Origin: Antedon bifida
Lineage: Eukaryota > Echinodermata > Crinoidea > Comatulida > Antedonidae
Reading direction: 5' to 3'
Length of the DNA: 64,000 bases
Assembly: GCA_963402885.1 (NCBI GenBank)
Contig: OY727103.1
Span: 14,472,085 to 14,536,084, forward strand
Part shown: positions 22,198-35,100 of the stretch, piece by piece
Position numbering within the stretch: position 1 is the stretch's first letter
Layout of the letters: every line of letters starts with the position of its first letter
Notes under the pieces: generated by a model
What the model was told of the DNA's origin: nothing
Seen by the model: only the letters and a program-made list of their open reading frames with translations
Database searches by the model: none
Position numbers and translations under genes: made by a program

Positions 22198-24401
22198 AAC
22201 AATTGCACAATTCTAAATTGATTTTATGTGTCTGCATGCCGTAGTTCTTTTAGGAATTAGTTTCTTTAATTCTTATAAAAATAAAGAAATTCCAGAAATA
22301 TTATGGCTTTTCATTGTTTTAAAAGCTTTGCTATGTTATAGGCTAGCCACATTTTGTGTCAACATCATTATCTTAAAATAGTGGTCTATAATTAGAGGGG
22401 ATGGTTGTAATTATAAACTAAGCATTACCCTATTAGTAAACTATCATATGTCATATTTCATCATAGTTTCTGACACTCTTGACATACAATTTTGGACATA
22501 AACGCATTTGATGATTCAGTGTAGTATTAGATATCTTTCATCTCATTGCTATAGATATAGAATTTCAAACACTTGCTGAGGAATGCCGTAATTAGTCCTA
22601 AGCTGTCATTTGCGACAGAATTCAATTTTAACATAAATTCAATTTTAGTGTGGAGATGCAGTGTTTGTTTAATCATACTTATACCTGTACCATTTGTGGC
22701 ATTCAAGCCTAAATTTATTATTTGCTTAATAACCAAAAAACAGATTACATTTTTAAAAAGTTTGAAGCAAACATAAAAAATAAAGAAAATTACTACGATT
22801 TGTTCAATCAGTACCTTTATTGACCCTCACAAAATTCACCTTTTTCTTACATATTACTTTACCCCACTAAGTTTTGGAAAATGCAAAACATTGGAATAAA
22901 TGCACAACATTTACAACAGTTTAGGCTTCGTAACCTCATTCTGAATCCGCCTCAAAGCCGCTATCTTGTTGGAAAATGATGAAAACGAGTCCATTAGTTT
23001 CTGTTTTCTGAAATAATTATTTTAATCCTAATAGTAATTTTTGTTTTAACATTTTTAATATTTTGCTCTTTTTATGTTGCTATTGTTGCATTATTTAACA
23101 ACAACAATAATTGTATTTGTACTCAAACCTGTTTTTATAACCTACTTTAGTTTTAGTAAGTAGAAAAAAATAATCTACAAATAATGGCAAATCCTTGAAA
23201 TTGAATGAGATTTCTTTTTAAGAGTCATCGATTAAACATCGTAAGAATAATATGAAAATTCAAGGCCTGACTACTATTAACATAAATAATGATTGGTGAT
23301 TGAAATAAAGGCAGTAATATAACTTTCAGTACCGTTAGCGGCAATAAAAAGTCCTAGATGAGATTGCATGCAATTTAAAAGGGTCGAGTTGCACCATCAA
23401 TCAATTATGTTAAATAATGTTACTGTTAAGTGAATATATTTTTATTGAGTTGAAACATTTCGATACAGTTTTATTTTTTAATGTTTAACAATATTCAAGT
23501 TACTATTTGGAGAAAACATTTAATTGTTCTTTAATAAACAAAAAAATTAATAAATTTTAGAAATTAAATCGAAAACGATTACTTTTTTAAATACCTTTAT
23601 TGTCCAAAAAATGGAGATTACGTAGCTCATTCATAGAACTGCTGAGGGAGAAAATCTGTCAGGTGGTGGCTATAGAATTGACCAAATAAAAGTCTAATAC
23701 TCCTTTTACATTGCCTAGCAAAACCCCCAATTTGTCGCACAAACGCCGTGAAGACACACCATACAAACTCCAGTGCGGACGCCCCAATGTTTGTGAATTT
23801 CACAGTTTTTGTATATCTTCATTTGAGAGGAAATTTAAAGCTTTTCCCAATGTTTTATAATTTAAATACTATATGATAGTTTGTTAAAGTATTCAAAATT
23901 TACATATTATACAGGTATTTATTGTATTACTTTAAATTATTAAGTATTAAATTAAATGAATAGATTTTGATTTAAATACATTTTTTATGTGTAGAAATGG
24001 ATGAAGTATTTGGTACAACAACCGTTACCTTTCTGGGCGTATGGAAAACTTAACTAATGAGAAATATTGTAGCTTAACAATGTCTGAGCTATGTTAATTC
24101 ACTGTTACATTTATACAGATATACATATGTATATATACAAAGTATTAGATATTTAAATTTAAATAGTTATATTTATTGTCACATTGCCGATATAGCATTT
24201 CTTCAACCATAATTTAAGACATCAGTACTACTATATCTGCCGATACAACTTGACACTGAATTTCATATTTACATATGTAGGTACATATTTATATGGATAT
24301 GCAAATACAGCTGATTTTATATTAACTTAATTCAATATGGTTGCCAAAATAATTACATATTCAATTGTATAAATTAGGTTTTGACAAACGAATTGAATAA
24401 T

Positions 24402-24525
24402 GTTGATATAAAGTTTGCGGTACACCACATGTATTAGTTCTGAAAAGAACTGTTGAGTTTCTCGACGCAGTTCTCGACGTTTCGATCAATATGCTTTGAT
24501 CGTCCTCGGAATAGAATAATGTCTA
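24402..24525 (-). mobile_element. Possible Penelope-like element 3' remnant
   Basis: On the minus strand, CCGAGGA is followed by a perfect hairpin (CGATCAA / TTGATCG) and AAACGTCGAG, which resembles the hammerhead-ribozyme-like motif near the ends of Penelope-like retroelements. The adjacent plus-strand segment, AAAGTTTGCGGTACACCAC and TAGTTCTGAAAAGAACTGTT, recurs at 39674. No reverse-transcriptase ORF remains. The family call is tentative. Confidence 0.35.
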
Positions 24526-25210
24526 GATTTTGCCATTATATGCAAGTATGATAGAACTTATCTAATAGATAGTTCAATAAATATAAATTACTGAATTAAT
24601 ACACACAAAAAAAAAAATAATGTCGCTGCATAGCAATAGACCTTATGAATAATTTGGCTATAAATGATATGTCTTTTAACTTTTAATGAGATAATAATAA
24701 AGTTTGACATATTGAATCATTATGGATTGGACTTTCTTTTTTCATGTTGCATCCCTTTTTTCCTCTCCCGCAACCAATTTTGTCCATATATAGTAGCCCA
24801 AGTCCAGTTGGCTAGATTTGTTTTACCGAATTATATCTATAGACCCATGGCAGCCACAGTGCAAAATCATTGACACATCGATCTACTCTTTTTTAATCAT
24901 GTTCTTTAAGTTCTTTATCTTGCATGCGCATTTTATGTACACAGCTTTATGTCCCATTCAAAGGACGAGGCAATGAGATGCATCTATAGATTTCCAATAT
25001 ATCAATAAACAGTATTGTTCTCTCCAACTTATGGGAAAAAACAGTTTACGCACTGGCTTTTGTTCTCATAGTTTTTAATGAACCTACAAATAACATGTTT
25101 CGACTTTAATCAAGATTCAAATAGCATTTCCAGACTGTTGTGACATTTTAATATATTTTTAGACAACTGATGTAATGCTGGAGGCGGTGGAATTAATTAC
25201 TGGGCTTTTG

Positions 25211-25700
25211 AATTATCCATGAACAGAATTGGTCCTTGTGAATATCCATGAACAGAATTGGTCCTTGTGAATATTCATAAACAGAATTGGTCCTTGTGAA
25301 TATTCATGAACAGAATTGGTCCTTGTGAATATTCATAAACAGAATTGGTCCTTGTGAATATTCATGAACAGAATTGGTCCTTGTGAATATTCATGAACAG
25401 AATTGGTTCTTGTGAATATTCATAAACAGAATTGGTCCTTGTGAATATTCATTAACAGAATTGGTCCTTGTGAATATTCATAAACAGAATTGGTCCTTGT
25501 GAATATTCATGAACAGAATTGGTCCCTGTCAATATTCATGTACAGAATTGGTCCCTGTCAATATTCATGAACAGAATTGGTCCTTATGAATATTCATGAA
25601 CTGGTCTTTGTGATTATTAATAGAATTGGTCCTTGTGAATATTCATGAACTGGTCCTTGTGAATATTAACAGAATTGGTCTTTGTGAATATTCATAAACA
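25211..25700. repeat. 29-bp minisatellite, about 17 copies
   Basis: The unit is built from GAACAGAATTGGTCCTTGTG and AATATTCAT. About 13 copies keep strict 29-bp spacing, and then about four shortened copies follow. Substitutions such as ATGAAC/ATAAAC alternate between neighbours. Beyond 25700, to about 25840, diverged CAATATTCAT-containing sequence may be older copies. Confidence 0.95.
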
Positions 25701-27503
25701 TAACTGAACCAATCAATTATTCATAAATGGAATTTGATCTTATCAATATTCACAAAGGAAATATTATCAATATTCATTTGCATAATTTGGTCAATAGTCA
25801 TGGAGATCTTACTAATGTTCATAAATACAATTGGATTTATTTTCATTAATTAAGTTAAGAAATTGAGAACAATAAAAATGTTACTGATACAATTGATGAA
25901 AATATAATCTTGCATTGAATTAATTGCATTGAATTAATTTCATAGAATAAGTTTACTACATAAATGAATGTATCTCTGGAGATTTTCCTGCATGACATTT
26001 TATATTCAAACCTGGAATAATAAAATTGATAGAAACGAATTCATTCTTACACATCTTATGTCAACCTTAAGAATGAAACTACATTTTCACGCCTGAGTAG
26101 TTCCTAGCATGTCACTTGTTCCGCGTACGTAGTGAAAACCGTGAGCTTCCATTGGCAAATATTGATTTGTTAATTATGTAGTATTATGAATAGGTCTTGT
26201 ATTCAAAGTCAACCCGCGTACATCTGAAGCTAGTGAGTGCGTCTATTGGAATTAACTCCCTTGCTGCTGCATCCACGTTTTGCTATTTTCAGGATATTTT
26301 TTTATCCAGACACTGTTAGCCTAGACAATTGTAAGTGATGATTATTATTTTGCATATTATTACTGTTTCTTTTGCCTCTTAATATATTATGTATTCTGAA
26401 ATTTATGTAAAACACAATAGTATTGCAGAAAATGTTCTTTTTGTGAACTGTATTTACTAGATGCTTCAAACGTTGAGACGCTGCTGTTGTCAGACACAAG
26501 GTTATCATTATAGTAGTGTCATTTATTTTACTCCATATCTTATTCATAATCTGGCTATTTTTAGAATATGGTATCTTAAAGGTACAATGCAACACAACAA
26601 AACAGTGATAATTCAAAGGTATATGGATACAACTATAACTGTTGGATGTATTTTATTCTGTTAAGTTATCGTAATGTGTTTTCTATGTTCAGCTCATATT
26701 AGAATGTGCAGTAAATACGGAATATTGCATTGTTAAGATTAGGCCAGCAGGGAAAAACAGCATTGTTCTCGTCAGAGCCTCTCAACATTTTGGTGAAGTG
26801 TTTTTTCTTTCATCCTTAAATTTGTATCACATGTGCGCAAACACTGCATGTCACATCAATTCGAAAGGTCGGCATAGGTCATAGTGCATGTCATTCTAGG
26901 TGGGCCTAAATTCCGTTACAAGTAGTTGTGTGTTTTTAAACTAAAGAGAATTGAAATTATCCTAAAAATGTTATTTTCACTGCTAAGCTGATATCTAGAA
27001 AAAAACAATGATGAAAGATAAATTTTTTTGATGCGGGACCAAATTTCACACATGGGCGTCTAACTAGAACCATAACAACTACTTAAGTTCACATTTTTCT
27101 CCCTACTTTTTAAAATGAGTTTTCCAATATTGACAAGATATTGTGGGTCAGGGATAAAATGTCCAGTTTTTGTTATATAAAGGCATACATGTCCGTATGG
27201 GAGTGTTTCATATTCAATACATGTGTTTTTCTTAGTTATTAAGGTTTGTCAAGAATTCATATTAATAAGTGTTACAAGAGACATTACAATCGTTTCACTC
27301 TGGCAATCAACAGTAATGTCTTGCTTTGGTTGTGCCTCATGAATCTTAATTAACAACCCCATTGTTGCTGCATCAATCAAAATCCGCATTGGATGATTGA
27401 ACTGTTTATGCACACTTCAACATGTGTATAGAATACACTAGATTTAGTAGGTGCGATGTTTCAATTATACGGTGAGCAGTAGGCCTATATCTCACTATTT
27501 TAC

Positions 27504-27878
27504 TTAGATTGGATAGATGCATAAACTGACCCACATGCCATGTTCGGGTCTCGCAGAATCTTTTTTGTTGTCAACCAGTTTAAGATTTGGTCGCCCTTTA
27601 TTTCTTGGTTGCTGAAACATATGGCGGCCGAAATGATCAAACACCTGTACTGTTGTATTGAACAATGGAATTTTACTTGGTTGCCCATCGGGACCAACCC
27701 TTTTTAGTTGCCCATCGGGACCAACCCTTTTTAGTTGCCCATCGGGACCAACCCTTTTTAGTTGCCCTACACAAGTCAAACTTATAGGGACAACTGATTC
27801 TGCATGATTTTCGTTGCTTAAAATTTCAGTAATTTGTTTATACATGAATATTTCATTGGTCATCTCTACTTCTATCAT
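27504..27878 (-). CDS. Hypothetical 124-codon ORF with in-frame nonapeptide repeat
   Basis: A minus-strand frame runs from ATG to a stop without introns. It contains three 9-residue units GQLKRVGPD encoded by a 27-bp tandem repeat, followed by a basic region (FGRHMFQQPRNKGRPNLKL). I recognise no family. The repeat length, a multiple of three, preserves the frame, but the ORF is isolated, and no Kozak, splice or transcript evidence is visible. It may be non-coding. Confidence 0.25.
   Translation of the reverse strand: MIEVEMTNEIFMYKQITEILSNENHAESVVPISLTCVGQLKRVGPDGQLKRVGPDGQLKRVGPDGQPSKIPLFNTTVQVFDHFGRHMFQQPRNKGRPNLKLVDNKKDSARPEHGMWVSLCIYPI
27681..27767. repeat. 27-bp tandem repeat, 3.2 copies
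   Basis: TTGCCCATCGGGACCAACCC plus TTTTTAG is repeated identically at 27681, 27708 and 27735, with the start of a fourth copy at 27762. The identity suggests recent expansion. Confidence 0.95.
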
Positions 27879-29344
27879 GGCTTCAAAATAACTGATAACC
27901 GTTTATTTCCGTCCCTGCAGTGTTTACTATATGGTTCACTTGGAAAGTAGTTACTATTTTAAGCCCATCATTGCTGAATATACTAATACAATACTCAAAG
28001 GCAAAACCTGTGAAACATCTCTTACACAAACACAGATACACATTCTTGTGTATACAAAAAGAACAACTAATCAATACCAACTTAATTTCTAATTACACGG
28101 TCTAATTAATTTATGAAGTCTTTATTTAGACGTTCTTGCCATATGATAACAAGACATTTATCATCAATAAATATTTAGATTTGTCTCTTTATTACAGAAC
28201 TATATTGTTGAATTGAATTTTATTTTTTTCAAAAACTTTGCATAGTTTCTGACAGTTTTCTTTTAAATTTGTTTTCATTGCTAAGTTGACATTTCCTGTT
28301 ATACCCACAGCATTGTTTTTTCCCAGTAATTTGTCTTTAGATTTAAAATGAAACTCTGTTTCAATTTTAATTTACAGCATTCAGTATTCCTAGGTAAAAA
28401 ACTGAAACGTCAAATCAGAAGCATTCCAAATTCTCAATTAAAATTCCCATTTAAAACACAAACGCAGGCAGTTTTCTCCTTCATTGTGCTCAGCATGTAG
28501 ATGACTTTATAAATTATAATATTTCGAAATTACTGGCAGGTATAAAGAACGATATTGGCCAGATTACAGATGTTTTCATTTACTTGTAATTATTCAAAAC
28601 CATTTCATATCATTTTACTCGTAATGCAGTTCCACCAACTTTAATTGTTAACATGTATTCAAATGGTATGTCAATAGGAAGAAGAAATATTTATTTTACC
28701 ATTGTTAAGTGTTATTGCAAATTTAAAAAACAAAATTTCACCCATCTTTCCATTCAAAACTTAAAATGTTAACCAAATCTTTTTTAAAGCCACATGTTTC
28801 TATTTCAATCATCTGTATTTCTATTTTTTTAAATATTTCTTTTATAGTGCTGTTGTGTCCTACATTTCTTTAACCCATGTTATTCCTATATCTTAATGAG
28901 TATATAAGAATGAATAAATGGTGAATATTATTATCTTACTAATAACATTAACAGTAACAAAAGCTTGCCTTTTAACATCCTCCAGAATACTAATAGATTT
29001 TGAAATTGAATTTTTACTATTATATTTTTCATAAATAGGAGTAAGTATGTAATGATTTTGTAATGGATTCAGACACTGTGGCTACTAAAATGATTACAAA
29101 ATGTAGTGCTAGATTGAATAGTTATATATGTTACATTTTACATAGTTGTATTTAAATAAATAATATCTTCATCAGTAATGTAATCCATTGCAAATGTCAA
29201 TATGTTTGCATATATAGTAGAACATCCGTCTGTTTATGAATGAATTGCTCTGTAATTTGTAGACAAGTTTATCAATTTAGTACAGAAAGTTTTCCCCTCT
29301 ACAGTATGATAGTGGATGAATGGAAGCCCTTAATTGATTAAGGA

Positions 29345-29600
29345 ATCTTCTAGAGTTTTGTCAGTTTCTCAGAATTTTGGCTTGCCATCTTCCAGAGTTT
29401 TGTCATTTTCTAGAGTTTTGCCATCTTTCAGAGTTTTGACTTGCCATCCATCTTCCAGAGTTTCGTCAGTTTCTAGAGTTTGCCATCTTTCAGAGTTTTG
29501 ACTTGCCATCTTCCAGAGTTTCGTCATTTTCTAGAGTTTGCACTCTTTCAGAGTTTTGACTTAAAAACTTCCAGAGTTTTGCATTGCTATCTTTCAAAAT
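29345..29600. repeat. Degenerate CAGAGTTTTG minisatellite
   Basis: Repeats of TCTTCCAGAGTTTTGTCA and TCTTTCAGAGTTTTGACTTG alternate with TTTCTAGAGTTTGCCA at variable spacing. This gives a higher-order unit of roughly 60 bp. Confidence 0.85.
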
Positions 29601-32600
29601 TGTACCTTTTTCTAGTCTGGTAATTTTTAGCATTTCATGTTTTAATTTATTTTATCTTACCATTTTCTAGTTTGTCTTGTTATCTATCCTTTATATTGCT
29701 ATCTTCTGTTGTTCCTTCTTCCTATCTTTAAGAGATCCTTCCTGCTATTATAGGTGTTGTATCGTTCCATTCTATATGTAGCTGTCTTCTAGTCTGTCTT
29801 GCATTTTCCCAGCCACATTTCTTATACTTCCTACCACTTTAAAATTAAGATACTATTTTCAAGGCATCATGTATAGGACATTATTAATGTATTCTTTTCA
29901 TTCAATAATTCTTGTGTTTAGTAAATTGATAACTTAGAAATAAAATATACATGGCAATTGATTTAAGCATCTTTAGTATAGACTTAAGATCTTCTTTGAA
30001 TTCATATGATTAGGCGTCTTAAGTCTCGTCGTACATATAATTTTGCACTTGAATCCCAAGATCGTTCTGGATTTCAATGGCTTTCTCGTTAAATACTCCT
30101 GTATTAAATGTGTCCAGTGTAATGTGTACAATTATTATTATGTGTTTAATATTCGTAGGTTGGCTTTATAAATTATGAAAATAGATGAATTTGTTTGTTT
30201 GATGTATATTTAATGAGAAATTTAGTCGATGGCTATGTATATTAATTTCTGTACTTACTGCAATAATTTACGTGTTGTGAATTCTTCAGAAATGAAGAAA
30301 TTGGTTTTGAAGGATAAAAATGTTGACTGTGATAAATTTGTACAAACTGGATTCTATTGAAGTTTTTCTATTTTTTTCTATGAAAGGTAAACATTCAGAA
30401 TTGCATTGGTAAAGACCCCACTTATTCATAAGCATACTTAACCATTTATGTGGTAATATAAATAGAAACACTAACAATTGCAATTAAGAACTAACTAGCT
30501 AGTAGCAATGCTATCATAATTGAAATTAGAATGATGTTTACCTATTTTTGTCACAGAAGTTAAACACTATTAAATTAATTTTCATGATTCCTGTTCCCAG
30601 TAAATTAATTTGAATTCAACAGAATCAATAGTTAGAGTATAATACAATGTAATATCTGTTTTATTAATGATATGCGTGTCTACCATATTAGTTGTTTCCA
30701 AGTGTCAAACGTTCTTTTGTATGTGAGCACAATTTCTTGTCTCAGAAGCAATGAACCAAGACTATTGATTTTCTGTGTTTTATTTACAAACCCGAGACGG
30801 TTCAAGTCACTTTGTTGTCGGCTAAAAGGCAAGTACATTAGAAGAATATCTTAATGAGATATTGAATGCTTATTGTTTACATAAGCAATAGAAATTATAT
30901 TGTGATAAAATAGTACTTGGACAAGTACCACCTAATTATTGAATTCATGAAGATCTCTTTAGAACCAGATTATGATGTAGAGAATATAGTGAAGGATTAC
31001 CGAACGTTGATAGCTGTGATATTTCTAAATGTTCAAAGCATTGAATTGATACATATCCATATCCAATCTCAAAGTCACAAATAAAACAGATTTATTTTTA
31101 TTACTTGCAGTAATTCACTTTATGCAAATTTTACTCAATTTATGACATAACAACATTAAACTTTAAAATATTGACCTCGTTCGACCCCTTTTGCATGGAA
31201 GTACATACCCCGGGCATATAACGTAAACGACCTGGAACTGATTTGCGTAACTGATTACCGAGTGTGAAGCTACCGTGCAATTCTATTACCCAGATCGCAA
31301 TAACTCTCTAGAGAGACTATTCACCAATGAAGCACACACAAACCTGTTAAAATGCTGAAATTAAAGCTAAACAGTATTACAGAGGTATATCAAATTCCAA
31401 ATTTATATGAAAAATATGAATTGACTATTGAATAATTTTATGATTGTGTAAATTACAATTCTTATTTTAAATTACTTAAATAAAAAAAAATTTAAATGTT
31501 ATTTATTATAAATAAATATTATAATAACAAAATATATATTATTTAACATTTATTCAAATTTACTATTTCAAAGATCGTTCTCTTATTGTATTGTAGCACA
31601 ATCATTCATAGATATACATAAATGTTATGTCCTTGAGTTCTTTTCCCGTACTATCTTTTCCCAAGATTCTCACAAAACAAGTTTATGCTAACATCTCAAG
31701 TTCCAGTGCCCTATATTAGAGCAGTGAGCAATCTTATGCTTTAATTTCTGTAAATGTATTACTAAAATTAACTAAACTTTGCCTACCATGATAAGCATGA
31801 ACAATGGAGCGATGCCCTACTCGGAGTCTTACCGACACTGATTCAATGCAATATGTAAAATATCTTGCCTACAGGGACAGTCTCAAACCCATGCCTCTCA
31901 TATGGTAGTCCAATATATAATTACTCCACAGGGCCGTATCCACCAGTAGGGCTTGTAAGGTTTCAACCTGACAACCTTTTCACAGAGGCCTTTGACAACC
32001 CAGTGGCTTGAACTGAGATTGTTCCATTTTCTTACGACAGCCGCACCACTTTATTACTTGTACTGCTCCATATTGCTCTGTAGGTAAACTTAAATACGCA
32101 AGTTTAACACATCTGATTGCGTGACCTACCTTTAGTCATTAGTTCATGTAAGACTGTAGTTACCCTTTAAGTATGCTCTTAAACCCATGGATTTTACACT
32201 TTAAAGACTAGTCATAAACTATCTTGCAGATTATATTAACTCTAGGATAATACTTTATTGAAGTGAGTAAAAATATATGTTTACATAATAAACTCTCAGG
32301 CGCCATTACCATTCACATAATTTTTGAATGTATTAACACACTTTTTATTCATTGGTGAATTATATTTTTCATTTAGATTAAATATTTTTAGCATTAATAT
32401 TTTTAAACAGTAACACTCAACACAGTTTCCATATTTTGTAATTTTTCCATTCGATGTATTGCAATTTGTCCATTTTCTGTTGATCTGAATCAATGAATAT
32501 AAATGCAATAGAATTAATTCACAAGACTTGTATAGGGTTTAGCTCATTAGTGACATTGAGGTATGATTAAATAGCGCTGTGATGGATTTGGTATGTAAGT

Positions 32601-33060
32601 TACAACAGAATAAAATACGAGAATTATTTTCTCAATACACTTTCTTTCCGAAAAATGATTCATAATAGATTGATAATTTTAGCTCATAATTTTTGGGAGA
32701 AAATGCCGTTTTACACTGTGTTTTGAAAGATAATCATTTTTACCATCACTAATGAAGAAGCCATGTAAGGTTTGTGTAAGTTTGAGATGCATACAAGACA
32801 TTACATTATCAATAAATCTATATGTAGTAGCCATATAAATATTTCATAAGCGTTGAACATACAGAAGCTGGCTATTAAATAAGTATGTTGGTATATTCTT
32901 ACTAACATGGCTTTTAATGAACTCTCCTCTACGCAATACTATCAATCATGCTGTGCCAAGATAGAATACAAATGGAAATATCTATACAAAATTTGGAATG
33001 AAATGTAGCTGACAATGAGTTTATAAATTGTAATACTCTTTTCAATTAATTTGTGCCAAC

Positions 33061-33128
33061 TTACCTGGATAAACCTTAGCCCTTTTCTCACTCTAGAGAT
33101 ATGGGCTAATGTTGGTTTATTCAGGTAA
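33061..33128. mobile_element. MITE family D copy 1, 68 bp
   Basis: The left end TTACCTGGATAAACCTTAGCCC and the inverted right end TTACCTGAATAAACC (reading the minus strand) form a near-complete hairpin. It shares its ends with the copy at 48176. Confidence 0.8.
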
Positions 33129-33799
33129 AGTAGCATTTACAAACATCACCATTGGTTTGTGTTGTTTAAATGTTTGCATGGAGAAGAAAAACTGCTAAAG
33201 TAAGATTTGTGGTACACAAAGTGTAAGTAAATTGAGAGCGTTTCAGTTATTACTCCAGATAAAAGCATACATAGTAACTGAAAAACCAAGACTTGACATT
33301 CCTTACTTTTATCTAAATTACTTAATTAATTACTACTGGAACTGCTACTACATACATGCTGTAACTTTAGCTTTTTTTCTCGGATATCCAGCAGACTATA
33401 TTAATTTCAAATACTGCTTTGTTGGAGAAAGATAAAGATTTGATATTCTGAATATCCTATTAGGTATTGACTACACATTAGTATGTACAATATTTTTCAT
33501 TTCATAAATTCAAAACCATAATCAATGACAGATTCAATTCGTAATTTGCATAATCTTATTAAGTAATTGCTTCTATGTAATCTATAGTTAAATTTAGAAT
33601 ATCTATGGTACTCGTGAATGAACGGATTATTCAAATGAATGCCGTGAATTCAATAGATGATTATTTGACCGGAATCTTGCACTCACTTGGGAAATCTTAA
33701 GCTTATAATGTCATTCTTCTAGACAACGATGCTTACGTACAGTACGTCCCATTAGCCTACACCAAAGATGCATTAAGTTAATAAATTTATAATTGTTAT

Positions 33800-35100
33800 T
33801 TATTAATTTATGTCTTCATCATCTATAGTAAATTCGCATTCGATTAATAGGTTTTTTTAGTGCTTTACTCAGTAAAAATTACTCTTCTTTCAAAACCTTC
33901 AAAAGAATCTACTAGAATACCTTTATCCATAGATACCGTTCTCATAACATTTTATGTATTCATTTATTCATCATCTATAACAAGTCACATTCATTTAAGA
34001 GGTTGCCTACCTTCTCTTTCTACCGCTAGTTGATAAATAATATAAATATTTATAATTAATTTATCATCATCATAAATTTAACAGAAATTCTAAAGGAAGA
34101 TAGAACGAGATTTGCAAGATTGATTAAGTCTAATTTATCATCATCGTCTATGATAAAGCATAGTATTCAGTTAATCCACACAAATTGGAAGGGGTTTAGC
34201 AATAACTATCTATCTTTGTCCTTCCTTTTTTCCTTCCCATATGTTTAATTTATAACATAATTTGTGCAGGGAATTACTAGGTTAATATGCAATTGCTAAT
34301 TTAGTTTCTACAACAGGAATTATGTACTAATTTCCTCAAAGGTATTGTTATTTTGGCTAAAATATTAATTGCTAATCACAAGTGTCATAGATACTGCACT
34401 ATAGGTAATATGTAGTGTCATATGTCAATAGTAATTGGAGATAATATCACACCTTCATTTCTATATTTGAAATGTCACTTCGCTCATTTTTCTTAAAAGT
34501 AATTTGCATAGAATTCATTGACTATATATGGTGATAGAATTTACAAGGATGAGTACAAAAAATGAGGTTGCAAATAAGTATGGGTTAAATTGGCTTTAAC
34601 AGTCTTAGAATGTAACATAATTTCATATGCTAATTTAGGTTCATCTAAGAATTGAATTTGCATTGAATTCATTAACTCTTGCCTTTTGTAATCAAGTCTA
34701 TGGCATTATAATCACACTTCAGTTGATGACAAATAGTGTGAAATTGTAAATAAGTATAGGTTTACTAGTTCTGTCATAGCTGTACTGCATGTGCTTCACA
34801 CATTTGTGAATATATGTTAATGCAAATTTCACTCTTTTTCTTAGAAAAAGTATGCTTTTTGTCTGTAGGCATTGTATATGGCTCTGTTATAGTCGCACTT
34901 CATTAATACAAATATGAAGTATTTGAGGTATACAGTGGCAAATGAATGTAGACTGTCTACTAAGTAGTATGTAAGGTAGCAATAGAAATTGAAGAGTTCT
35001 TAACAAGATTCATTCCATTTTCATTCATAGTTTTGTCTACATTGGCTAATGATATGTGTGACTGTAAAGTCTCATGTGTGTGCTTAATAGAATGCATTTA
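33800..35100. repeat. Degenerate satellite-like tract
   Basis: Phrases recur at intervals of roughly 150-180 bp: TTCATCATCTATA near 33810 and 33968, AATTTGCATAGAATTCATTG at 34501 against AATTTGCATTGAATTCATTA at 34657, and GCAAATAAGTATGGGTT near 34569 against GTAAATAAGTATAGGTT near 34746. Copies are strongly diverged, so unit borders are unclear. Confidence 0.5.

Noticed and set aside
25211..25700. CRISPR-like regular repeats
   Set aside because: The 29-bp units are contiguous without spacers, and the genome is eukaryotic; it is a minisatellite.
26302..26616. 104-codon minus-strand ORF
   Set aside because: It has AT-rich composition, no recognisable domain or splice context, and lies among similar chance frames.
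31190..31330. GC-richer patch with CpGs as a promoter or exon
   Set aside because: No splice sites, palindromes or frame were found; nothing beyond base composition supports a call.
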